The notes beneath the pieces were generated by a model that was given only the letters and a program-made list of their open reading frames with translations, had not been told where the DNA came from and ran no database searches. A stretch of DNA of 64,000 nt from JAFCUW01 sp049897565. GTDB lineage: Bacteria > Pseudomonadota > Gammaproteobacteria > Burkholderiales > Burkholderiaceae_D. This document shows positions 1 through 7,419 of the stretch, piece after piece (positions within the stretch are counted from its first letter, which is position 1; each line of letters begins with the position of its first letter). The translations under genes were made by a program, and so were the position numbers. The DNA lies in contig NZ_JAFCWM010000011.1 in NCBI RefSeq assembly GCF_049897565.1, forward strand, positions 1 to 64,000, read 5' to 3'.

Positions 1-60
1 CATGGCGTGCTGGGTGACGTCGGTCTTGCGCATAGTTTCGAAGGGGAAAGTTGTTCTCAT
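1..60 (-). CDS. possible 5' end of a gene leaving the window
   Basis: Read on the minus strand, an ATG at 60-58 opens a frame with no stop up to the window edge. It begins MRTTFPFETMRKTDVTQHA and a second Met lies at residue 10. Only 20 codons are visible, no clear ribosome binding site precedes it, and I do not recognise the product. The balanced residue composition is gene-like, but this could also be chance. Confidence 0.3.
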   Translation of the reverse strand, partial: MRTTFPFETMRKTDVTQHAM

Positions 61-75
61 TACACAACGTATACC

Positions 76-109
76 CCCGCCGTCCCGTTGACAGGGCGGC
101 GGGATTTTT
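76..109 (+). terminator. rho-independent terminator
   Basis: A GC-rich hairpin pairs 76-86 with 94-103, with one unpaired T, around the loop GTTGACA. It is followed by ATTTTT, the canonical layout for termination of plus-strand transcription. No plus-strand gene ending here is visible, so the transcript it serves must come from outside the window or be lost. Confidence 0.6.
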
Positions 110-473
110 CAACAGCCTGTTAGGCACCAACAACAAAAAATAAATTTATCATGCCCTTATCGCCTGAAATACCCAGGCGCGATGGCTAAAGCAAAAATCG
201 AAGACGGAATATCTCTTGCATCCATGAGTGCATCCAAGACATGTCCAAGAACAATGAAAACCTAGTATTCATGCGGGTTTCAAGCCATTTCACGGTTCCG
301 GCTCCCGCACCACCACTCAGCAGCAAGTGGTCTCAAGTCGTCGCAAAATCCCCCTCCTCCCCTATGACAAACGGCCGTTTTGATGGCTCAGGTTGTCTCA
401 GCAAAAATCAATGCAGCGCGCACGTATACCGTCAATGCAAATTGGAAAATACCGTACCGGCAGGGGGAATGGG
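110..473. other. intergenic, no gene supported
   Basis: This stretch is less GC-rich than its surroundings and the frames across it are short and mutually overlapping without gene-like composition. A small hairpin, CGCCTG with CAGGCG, lies near 161-178. No tRNA or attachment site could be recognised next to the integrase remnant that follows. Confidence 0.4.
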
Positions 474-960
474 ATGGCACTTACCGACACCTTCATCCGC
501 AACGCCAAGACCACCAAGCCAGCAGGCCAAAAGCACGCCGACGGCGGCGGCCTCCACCTTCTGGTGACGACGGCCGGCAAGTATTGGCGCATGGATTACA
601 GGTTCCTGGGCAAGCTAAAAACGCTCGCGCTGCGCCGAAGCGCGCCGCCTGCTCTTCAACGATATCGATCCGTCGCAGGCACGGCGCGAGGAAAAGCAGG
701 ACCAGATCTTCGCGGCGTCGCAGACCTTCGAACTGGTGGCGCGCCTGTGGCTGCAGAGGACTGCCGCCAACCGGGCTGAGACGACACGCGTGCAGGTAAC
801 GGGCTGGCTCGAAAAAGACGTCTTCCCCTACGTCGGCAAAGCCGCCATGTCGACGCTCAAGCCGCGCGACATCCTCGTCTGCGTCCAGCGCATGGCAACT
901 CGCGCGCCGGTTGAAGGCAAGCAAGCGCGGACACCAGGTATCCGCAGCAAGTCACCCTAA
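474..960 (+). pseudogene. truncated, frameshifted P4-type tyrosine integrase
   Basis: The ATG at 474 opens with MALTDTFIRNAKTTKPAGQ and continues with DGGGLHLLV and KYWRMDYRF, the usual DUF4102 N-terminal arm-binding domain of P4-like integrases. After LGKLKTLAL the frame is lost near 630-645. Another frame resumes with LLFNDIDPSQARREEK and TFELVARLW, then GWLEKDVFPYVGKAAM, which is the core-binding region. The reading ends at a TAA at 958-960. The whole catalytic domain with the R-H-R-Y residues is missing (about 160 of some 400 residues remain). It is therefore a dead remnant of an integrated element, and the rest of that element is not visible here. Confidence 0.8.
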
Positions 961-1298
961 GCAAAGCACAACAGGGTGCAGTTCACCCGCTCAGGTATTC
1001 CCTCGCTGTCGGCTTTACTTGATTTCTTGCAACGAGCTCGATCGGCCGCTTGAGCAACATGCGTAAGTGCTGGAGTACTTGGCCATTTCCAATCAGACGT
1101 TAGCTACAACCGAGGACGAACCTATACCCTATGTGTATGCCGATGGACGCACGCTCGACGGACAACCTGATCGACTTCTTGTCGGCGGTGACCGGCTTCT
1201 TCGCGACATTCGTCAACGGCCGCTGGCGTGTGCCGACGGCAGCTTCGAAACACCGTCCGACAACGCTGCCGCGTTCTCGGTAATCGAATGAGCCGCGC
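961..1298. other. intergenic, no gene supported
   Basis: Two frames overlap between 1067 and 1291 (one from a GTG-type start, one reading NLIDFLSAVTGFFATFV), but neither has a credible start, ribosome site or family I recognise. The stretch lies between the integrase remnant and a secreted protein and is probably decayed accessory DNA. Confidence 0.35.
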
Positions 1299-1739
1299 AT
1301 GAGAAAAACTTATCGTTTGGGTGTCCTGATCGCTGCCGGAGTCATGGTCATCTCCCCCGCCTCGGCGGCGGCAGCGCCGCAAATCGCCTGTCCGGCGGAG
1401 ATTGCGTCCGTCGAAATTGCAGTCACCGCACCCCCCAGCTGGAAAGCGCATGTGCAGTACCCGCTGCAGCTGGCGTCTGCCGGCATATCCGTGGGTCCCC
1501 CCGAGGCGCTCGCGATCCTGCGTGGCGAGAGCGTGAACAAGAAGGGCCAGTTGCCGTCCACCCGCTACCGGTTCGGCGACATCGAAGCCGAACACGGAAA
1601 ATGGCTCAACTGCGGGTACGGGGAGGACTGTGCCGTCTTACTGTCGAAACGCCTCGACCCCAGCATCAGGGAGTGCACGGTCCGCTACCTGAAACAGCAG
1701 ACACCTGGAAAGCAGACCATTCAGATTGTCTGCAAATAG
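1299..1739 (+). CDS. secreted STY0301-like protein
   Basis: This 146-residue protein begins with a signal peptide (MRKTYRLGVLIAAGVMVI, cleavage likely after the Ala-rich SAAAA at about residues 22-26). The mature part starts with CPAEIASVEIAV, a Cys-Pro opening followed by beta-strand-rich sequence. It carries three further cysteines, in NCGYGEDC and REC, and a C-terminal VCK. This pattern resembles the small STY0301 family of exported proteins of unknown function; I make that link from memory of the family, not from a search. No clear Shine-Dalgarno site precedes the ATG. The protein should act in the periplasm, where the paired cysteines could form disulfides. It sits alone next to decayed mobile DNA. 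Confidence 0.6.
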   Translation: MRKTYRLGVLIAAGVMVISPASAAAAPQIACPAEIASVEIAVTAPPSWKAHVQYPLQLASAGISVGPPEALAILRGESVNKKGQLPSTRYRFGDIEAEHGKWLNCGYGEDCAVLLSKRLDPSIRECTVRYLKQQTPGKQTIQIVCK

Positions 1740-2049
1740 TCCACACAGGTCGTGGTAACGCTGGCGGGGACGAGCGTGCCGTATGGCGGGCGTCGGCAGC
1801 TTCCAACCACCCCGCCCTTCCCCATCGATGTTCCCGGCCTGTCCGCCGTTACGCCCAAACAGCTCGACAATCACCCAAAATCGCACCACGACGCCCGTTG
1901 GGCCGATTATTCGATTCCGGCTCCGGCACCACGCACGACGAACACGACGCACCACGGACATATCCTCTTGCATATCAACGGCTTATGTCTTTTTTATGCG
2001 GGCCAGTGCGCGCAATATACGCCCTTCGATCCTGTGGCGTCTGTTTTCG
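1740..2049. other. convergent intergenic region
   Basis: This gap separates a plus-strand and a minus-strand gene that converge. I see no strong hairpin with a T-run, and the frames crossing it are shadows. Confidence 0.4.
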
Positions 2050-2802
2050 CTATTGAACGCCAGCGCCGCCGCGCGGCCATTTTTCGTACTTCTCGTCGAA
2101 TCGCTTGGCGGTGCCGTCGCGCACCATCGCTTCCATCGCCGCGTTCATCTTGTCGATCTGAGCGGCGGGCACGGCGCGGTTGCAGGCCAGGTACACCTCG
2201 ACCCGGTTAAACGACAGCACCGGCACGATCGTCGATTGCCAGCCATTTCTGACGAGCACTGCCGAGCCGCGCTTGAAGCTTGCCGCCCACAGGTCGATCC
2301 GGTTGAGCATCAGCTTGCGCGGGTTAACCATGTCGTGCGGCGCCGAATCGACCTGGAAGCCGCGCGCGCGCAGGTAGTCCTCGCGCGCGTCGCCGTGGTA
2401 GGTGCCAATGCGCAACTTGCGCGCGTCTTCCAGCGTCTCGAGCTTGTAGTCGCGGTCGGCGCGCCCGAGCAGTACCCAGTCGGCGTAGTCGGTCGGTCCG
2501 ACCCATTGAAACAGGTGCTCGCGGTCGGGGGTGCGGGTAGTCGAGAACAGGCAGGCGTCGTCGTATTGCTGGGTGAACGTGTAGGCGCGCCGCCAGGGCA
2601 GCAGCTCGATCGTGTAGCTGGTGCCCGTGCGGGCCATGATTTCGCGCACTTTTTCGGTGCCGCTGCCGATGACCCGGTCGCCTTCTTTCATGCTGGTCGG
2701 CGGCGACGCTTCGGTGTAGATCCGCAGGTGAGCCGGTTCAGCCAGGGTGAGGGCCGAAGGCGCCAGCAATAGAACCGCAACAACCGCTTGAGTGGACTTC
2801 AT
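2050..2802 (-). CDS. periplasmic substrate-binding protein (SBP_bac_3 type)
   Basis: This 250-residue protein has a signal peptide (residues 1-21, ending LTLAEP). It continues as a type 3 solute-binding fold: LRIYTEASPPTSM at the N-terminus, MARTGTSYTIELLPWRRAY in lobe 1, and a hinge near LETLEDARKLRIGTYHGDA. The PW(R)RA motif is typical of the transporter substrate-binding subfamily that lacks a dedicated transporter. No ABC permease or ATPase lies beside it, so it may act as an orphan sensor or binding protein rather than in uptake; that role is inferred. The ligand is probably an amino acid or other small organic molecule but cannot be specified. An AAGAGGT ribosome site precedes the ATG. 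Confidence 0.75.
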   Translation of the reverse strand: MKSTQAVVAVLLLAPSALTLAEPAHLRIYTEASPPTSMKEGDRVIGSGTEKVREIMARTGTSYTIELLPWRRAYTFTQQYDDACLFSTTRTPDREHLFQWVGPTDYADWVLLGRADRDYKLETLEDARKLRIGTYHGDAREDYLRARGFQVDSAPHDMVNPRKLMLNRIDLWAASFKRGSAVLVRNGWQSTIVPVLSFNRVEVYLACNRAVPAAQIDKMNAAMEAMVRDGTAKRFDEKYEKWPRGGAGVQ

Positions 2803-2903
2803 ACGACAACCTCTTGGTGCCGCCGGCCAATATTGCCGGGCTACCTAGTCAGCATAACATTGATGACCGCTGACGCGACATCCATTGAAACAACGGTGGC
2901 CAG

Positions 2904-4028
2904 CTAGGCGCCGGCGCGGCGCGCCACCAGCTCCTGGTACAGCGCGAGGTAACTCGACGCCATCCGTTCGGCGGTAAACAACCGCTGGTAGCGTTCCTCG
3001 GCGCGCTTGCCCATCGCCTGCGCCAGCGCCGGGTTGTGCCACAAGGTGCGCATCGCCGCGCCGAACGCCTGCGGGTCGCTCGGCGGCACTACCAGCCCGG
3101 TTTCGTCGTGGATGTTGATGTACGAGGTGCCGGTGCCGATTTCGCTGGAAATCATCGGCTTGCCGTACATCGCCCCTTCCAGCAGGGAAATGCCGAACGC
3201 TTCCGAGCGCAGGTGCGACGGGAAGGCGACCGCATAGCACAAGGTCAGCAGGGCAACCTTGTCTGCATCGTCGAGCTTGCCGACGAACATGACGTGCTTC
3301 AGGCCGAGCCGCGCCGCGTGCGCCTTGAGCTCTTCCTCGATCGGGCCGGCGCCGACGATGACGACCGGATAGTCGCTGTTGGCAACGGCGTCGAGCAGGA
3401 TGTGCAGGCCCTTGTAATAGCGCAGCACGCCGACGAACAGGAAGAATTTCTCGCCGACGGCGGCGCGCCACTTGCCAAGTCGCGCCGGCTCGGCCGGCGG
3501 GTAGATGCTCTTGTCGAGGCCGTACGTGATGGTGCGGGTCTTGTCGCGGTAGCGGTCCAGCACCGCCGACGACGCCAGGTAATTGGGCGACGTGGCCACG
3601 ATGGTGTCGACGCTGCGCAGGAACTTGTGCTTGAGCGGCTGGTACAGGCGCAGCAGCGCCTTCTGGCGCACGATGTCGGAGTGGTAGGTCACCAGGGTCG
3701 GCTTGTCGACGCCGGCGACGAAATGGGCCAGGTCCATGAACGGCCACGGGAAGTGGTAATGCACCACGTCGCATTCGGCGGCGCGGCGGCGCAGTTCGCC
3801 GAAGGCGGCAAACGAAATGCCGTTCGAGGCAATGTTCAGGTCGAGCGGCACCCGGCGCACCGTGTGGCCTTCGAATTCGAACGGGCGCAAATCCTTGCTG
3901 CGCGTGAGCGTCAGCACTTCGTTGCGCACGCCGAGGCGGCCAGTGCCGACGCACAACTGGCGGATCACCTGCTCGACGCCGCCCATGGTGTCGGGAAAAT
4001 AGTCTTTGTAAAAATGGAGGACGCGCAT
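2904..4028 (-). CDS. GT4 glycosyltransferase, WbpZ-like
   Basis: This 374-residue glycosyltransferase has a GT-B fold. The N-terminus MRVLHFYKDYFPDTMGGVE is the acceptor-domain opening, and the GGVEQ motif is typical of family 4. The nucleotide-sugar domain carries SEAFGISLLEGAMYGKPM, the E-x7-E type signature (SEAF with LLEG). The ATG at 4028 is preferred to an upstream TTG at 4046 because it matches the usual start of the family. It is the last gene of the gmd-rmd-GT-GT group. In Pseudomonas A-band polysaccharide, WbpZ adds D-rhamnose from GDP-D-rhamnose, and the same role is inferred here from the neighbours. No membrane segment is evident, so it should act at the cytoplasmic face of the inner membrane. 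Confidence 0.8.
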   Translation of the reverse strand: MRVLHFYKDYFPDTMGGVEQVIRQLCVGTGRLGVRNEVLTLTRSKDLRPFEFEGHTVRRVPLDLNIASNGISFAAFGELRRRAAECDVVHYHFPWPFMDLAHFVAGVDKPTLVTYHSDIVRQKALLRLYQPLKHKFLRSVDTIVATSPNYLASSAVLDRYRDKTRTITYGLDKSIYPPAEPARLGKWRAAVGEKFFLFVGVLRYYKGLHILLDAVANSDYPVVIVGAGPIEEELKAHAARLGLKHVMFVGKLDDADKVALLTLCYAVAFPSHLRSEAFGISLLEGAMYGKPMISSEIGTGTSYINIHDETGLVVPPSDPQAFGAAMRTLWHNPALAQAMGKRAEERYQRLFTAERMASSYLALYQELVARRAGA

Positions 4029-4062
4029 AAATCTCAGTTCAAACAATACAAAGACAAAGGAC

Positions 4063-5196
4063 TCAGCGGCTTAACACCGCATGGTACACGGCTGCAGTCT
4101 GGCGCGCCGTTTCGCGCCAGGTCAGCTCGGCGGCGCGGCGCCGGCCGGCGTCGATGCAGCGTTCGCGCAGCGCGTCGTCGCGCAGCAGCGCCAGCATCGC
4201 CGCGCCGATCGCGCCGGCGTCGAGCGGATCGACCTCGAGCGCGGCGCCCTGGCTCACTTCGGGCAGCGACGTCGTGTTCGACGCCACCACCGGCACGCCG
4301 GCAGCGAACGCCTCGACGACGGGAATGCCGAACCCTTCGTACAGCGAAGGAAAGACGAACACGCCGGCGCCGGCGTACACATGGCGCAGCGCCGCGCCGT
4401 CGGTGAGCGCGTCGAGCCAGACGACATGCTCGCCGCGCTGGCGCGCCGCCACCAGTTCGCTCACCAGCTGTTCGCAGCGCCAGCCGGCGGCGCCGACGAT
4501 GACGAGCTGGCGTTCGGCGCGCACCGCGGCCGGCAGTTGCAGGTACGCTTGCAGCAGGCGGCCGATGTTCTTGCGTGGCTGCAGCGTGCCGACGAACAGG
4601 AAATAGCCGGGACGCAAACCGTTGGCCTGCAGCGTGGCAGATACCGCCGCCTCGTCGGGCGCCTGCAGCCAGTCGTCGTCGACGCCGCACGGCACCACGG
4701 TCACGCGCTGCGGGTCGATGCCGAAGCACGACACCAGTTCATCGATGGCGAAGTGCGACAGCGCGATCACATGGTCGGCCTTGCGCGTGGCCTTTTGCTG
4801 CAGCCAGTTCTTGACGCCGCGCAGGCGCGTGCTGCACCACTCGGGATGGCTGACCGGCAGCGCGTCGTGCAAGGTCGCCACCAGCGGGCAGTCCATCCGC
4901 ACGATGCGGTAATCGGTGACATGGAAGATATCGGCCGGCATGTGGACGCGGTGCACGCCAGGGGTGGCCAGGTCGCGCAGCGAAGCCGCTTCGAACGACT
5001 GCGGCATCGGCCGGCCGACGCTGATGGCGGCGGCGCCGGCGCCAACCGGCGGATACGAATAGCCGGCGACGTCGCAGCCGGCGCCGGGCAGGTGGCGCAG
5101 CAAGGCGTCGGTGTAGACGCCGATACCGTCGAGCCGACCGCCGGTCAGCCCGGGTTCGATCATGGTCGTCCCGAGGCCGACGCGCAGCCGGTTCAC
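4063..5196 (-). CDS. GT4 glycosyltransferase, WbpY-like
   Basis: This 377-residue GT-B glycosyltransferase starts at a GTG whose GTGA overlaps the stop of the upstream reductase gene, so the two are translationally coupled. The same frame stays open far upstream, but that part is a shadow of the reductase. Residues 1-40 contain TGGRLDGIGVYTDALLRHL, the donor/acceptor cleft opening. The C-terminal half has VGTLQPRKNIGRLL and then SLYEGFGIPVVEAFAAG, with the two glutamates that bind the nucleotide sugar. The likely donor is GDP-D-rhamnose, supplied by the two genes directly upstream; this follows from context and from the WbpY comparison. It ends 35 bp before the next glycosyltransferase. Confidence 0.8.
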   Translation of the reverse strand: MNRLRVGLGTTMIEPGLTGGRLDGIGVYTDALLRHLPGAGCDVAGYSYPPVGAGAAAISVGRPMPQSFEAASLRDLATPGVHRVHMPADIFHVTDYRIVRMDCPLVATLHDALPVSHPEWCSTRLRGVKNWLQQKATRKADHVIALSHFAIDELVSCFGIDPQRVTVVPCGVDDDWLQAPDEAAVSATLQANGLRPGYFLFVGTLQPRKNIGRLLQAYLQLPAAVRAERQLVIVGAAGWRCEQLVSELVAARQRGEHVVWLDALTDGAALRHVYAGAGVFVFPSLYEGFGIPVVEAFAAGVPVVASNTTSLPEVSQGAALEVDPLDAGAIGAAMLALLRDDALRERCIDAGRRRAAELTWRETARQTAAVYHAVLSR

Positions 5197-6134
5197 TGCT
5201 GGTACATCCAGCGCAGCGTTTCGACCAGCGGAATCGGTTCGAGGGCGCCGACCACGCTGGTCAGCTTGTCGTTGTTGCCGGCCAGGCTCAGCACGTCGTT
5301 CGAGCGCACAAAGGCCGGATTGACTTCGACGTCGATGCGGTAGCCGGCAAGGCCGGCGACGGTGTCGATGACGGTGCCGAGCGAATACGACTGGCCCGAG
5401 CAGATATTGAAAACCTGCCCGCTCGGCGCTGCCGCCAGCAACCGGCGGTAGGCGGTGGCGACGGTGCGCACGTCGGAAAAATCGCGCGCGATGGCCAGGT
5501 TGCCCAGTTCGATCTTGCGTTCGCCGCGGCGGAAATGGCTGACGATTTTCGGCAACAGGAAGTTTTCCGCCTGGCCGCGCCCGCTGTAATTGAACGGGCG
5601 CGCGATGATGATCGGCAGCCGGTCCATCCACAGCCGGGCCATGTATTCCATCGCCAGCTTCGATACCGCGTAGTCGTTGGCCGGCGCCGGCGGCACGTTC
5701 TCGTCGATCAGCTTGACGTCGGCGTTGCCGTAGATATTGGCCGACGACGCCAGCAGCACAGCCGAACTCTGGTGACGCGCGGCGGCCAGCGCCTCGAGCA
5801 GGTTGCGGGTGCCGGCGACGTTGACCCGGTACATCAGTTCGGCGTCGCAGTGCGCCACGAAAGCGATCGCCGCCAGGTGCACGACAACGTCCGGCTGCAC
5901 CCGCTCGACCATCGCGGCCACCGCCTTGCGGTCGCACAGGTCGACTTCGACGATGTCGGGACCGGTCTGTTCGCCCGGCAGCACCGTGCCGAAGACGCGG
6001 TAGCCGGCCGCGGTCAGCTCGGCGGCGACGTAATAGCCGGTGAAACCGCGCAGGCCGGTGATCAAGGCGCGCTTGCCCTCGCCTTCGCCTTGCTGCACGT
6101 GGGCCGGGTAGGCGTCGGTGGCCAGGCGGTTCAT
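5193..6134 (-). CDS. rmd: GDP-6-deoxy-D-mannose reductase
   Basis: This 313-residue extended short-chain dehydrogenase has the NAD(P)-binding loop TGLRGFTGYYVAAE near residue 27, the VHLAAIAFV strand, and a catalytic S-Y-K set with YAVSK near residue 150. RPFNYSGRGQAENFLLPK is the substrate-binding loop seen in Rmd proteins. Rmd reduces GDP-4-keto-6-deoxy-D-mannose, the product of Gmd, to GDP-D-rhamnose. The alternative is a GDP-fucose synthase-like enzyme, but Fcl differs in its catalytic segment, and pairing with WbpY/WbpZ-like transferases favours D-rhamnose. One base separates it from gmd and it overlaps the following transferase by four bases. Confidence 0.8.
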   Translation of the reverse strand: MNRLATDAYPAHVQQGEGEGKRALITGLRGFTGYYVAAELTAAGYRVFGTVLPGEQTGPDIVEVDLCDRKAVAAMVERVQPDVVVHLAAIAFVAHCDAELMYRVNVAGTRNLLEALAAARHQSSAVLLASSANIYGNADVKLIDENVPPAPANDYAVSKLAMEYMARLWMDRLPIIIARPFNYSGRGQAENFLLPKIVSHFRRGERKIELGNLAIARDFSDVRTVATAYRRLLAAAPSGQVFNICSGQSYSLGTVIDTVAGLAGYRIDVEVNPAFVRSNDVLSLAGNNDKLTSVVGALEPIPLVETLRWMYQQ

Positions 6135-6135
6135 G

Positions 6136-7185
6136 TCAGAACGATACGCCGAGTTTGTTGCGGCGCAGGTCAGCCTCGACCATCATCGCGCACAGCTGCT
6201 CGAGCGTGGTGGTCGGCGTCCAGCCCAGCACCCGCTGCGCCTTCGACGCGTCGCCGATCAGCAGCTCGACTTCGGCCGGGCGGTAGAATTTCGGGCTGAT
6301 GCGCACCAGCAGCTTGCCGCTGCGGCTGCAGTGGCCGGTTTCCTGCTCGCCGGCGCCACTCCATTCGACGCCGACGCCGGCCGCCTTGAAGGCCATCGTG
6401 ACGAAGTCGCGCACCGTTTCGGTGCGATTGGTCGCGAGGATGAAGGTGTCGGGCTCATCGGCCTGGAGGATGCGCCACATGCCTTCGACGTAATCCTTGG
6501 CGTAGCCCCAGTCGCGCTTGGCGTCGAGGTTGCCCAGTTCGAGCACGTCGAGCTTGCCCAGTTCGATCTTGGCGACCGAGTCGGTGATCTTGCGGGTGAC
6601 GAACTCGCGCCCGCGCAGCGGCGACTCGTGGTTGAACAGGATGCCGCTCGCGCCGAAGATGTTGTACGACTCGCGGTAGTTGACCGTCATCCAGTGGGCG
6701 TACAGTTTTGCCACGCCATACGGGCTGCGCGGATAGAACGGGGTGTCTTCGACCTGCGGAATGGCCTGCACCTTGCCGAACATTTCGGACGTCGACGCCT
6801 GGTAAAAGCGCGCCGACGGCTTGACGATGCGGATCGCCTCGAGCAGGTTGACGGCGCCCAGGCCCGTGATCGACGCGGTGGCCACCGGTTGCTCGAACGA
6901 GACGCCGACGAAACTCTGGGCGGCCAGGTTGTAGACCTCGTCCGGATCGGACGATTCGATCAGCCGGATGCCCGACGACAAGTCGGTCAGGTCGTATTCC
7001 ACCAAGGACAGATTCGGATGGTTCTCAACGCCAAGTTCTTCCATCCGCCAAAAATTGACGGAACTGGAACGGCGATAGGTACCGGTAACGGCATAGCCTT
7101 TATCGAGCAACAGTTGTGCGAGGTAGGCGCCATCCTGGCCGGTGATACCGGTAACGAGGGCCTTTTTTCTTGTTTGCATGTTCAT
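6136..7185 (-). CDS. gmd: GDP-mannose 4,6-dehydratase
   Basis: This roughly 349-residue enzyme opens KKALVTGITGQDGAYLAQ, the Gmd-specific NADP loop. It has YRRSSSVNFWRMEEL, the STSEMFGKVQ strand, and the catalytic YGVAKLYAHW with Tyr and Lys. It converts GDP-D-mannose to GDP-4-keto-6-deoxy-D-mannose. The frame extends to a GTG at 7221, but the ATG at 7185 (or 7179) matches the normal family start. It is the first gene of a four-gene minus-strand set with rmd and two glycosyltransferases. No mannose-1-phosphate guanylyltransferase or ABC exporter is present in the window, so GDP-mannose supply and export must be encoded elsewhere. Confidence 0.92.
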   Translation of the reverse strand: MNMQTRKKALVTGITGQDGAYLAQLLLDKGYAVTGTYRRSSSVNFWRMEELGVENHPNLSLVEYDLTDLSSGIRLIESSDPDEVYNLAAQSFVGVSFEQPVATASITGLGAVNLLEAIRIVKPSARFYQASTSEMFGKVQAIPQVEDTPFYPRSPYGVAKLYAHWMTVNYRESYNIFGASGILFNHESPLRGREFVTRKITDSVAKIELGKLDVLELGNLDAKRDWGYAKDYVEGMWRILQADEPDTFILATNRTETVRDFVTMAFKAAGVGVEWSGAGEQETGHCSRSGKLLVRISPKFYRPAEVELLIGDASKAQRVLGWTPTTTLEQLCAMMVEADLRRNKLGVSF

Positions 7186-7379
7186 AATGTATTCGGAGGA
7201 GACGGTCTGCGCAAAAATCACACGGGATTTTCAGGCAAAAGCAATTGTAACAGAGACACCAGTCCCAACCAGTTGCAATAAGGAAACTGGCGCCTTATGC
7301 ATAAGGTGCGTGATTATCGCTTGAAAGCTCAACTGCGAGGCGCGGCATTACTTTGTTTTACTATTTATTACAAAGCAAT

Positions 7380-7401
7380 GACGGAACTTACATGTTCCGC
7401 C
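7380..7401 (-). terminator. possible terminator after malic enzyme
   Basis: An 8-bp stem (GGCGGAAC with GTTCCGTC, one G-T pair) with loop ATGTAA lies 19 bases past the maeB stop. It is followed on the minus strand by ATTGCTTTG, a weak T-tract. The rest of the 7186-7419 gap must hold the gmd promoter, which I could not pin down. Confidence 0.45.
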
Positions 7402-7419
7402 ATTGTCGTCGTAATATTG

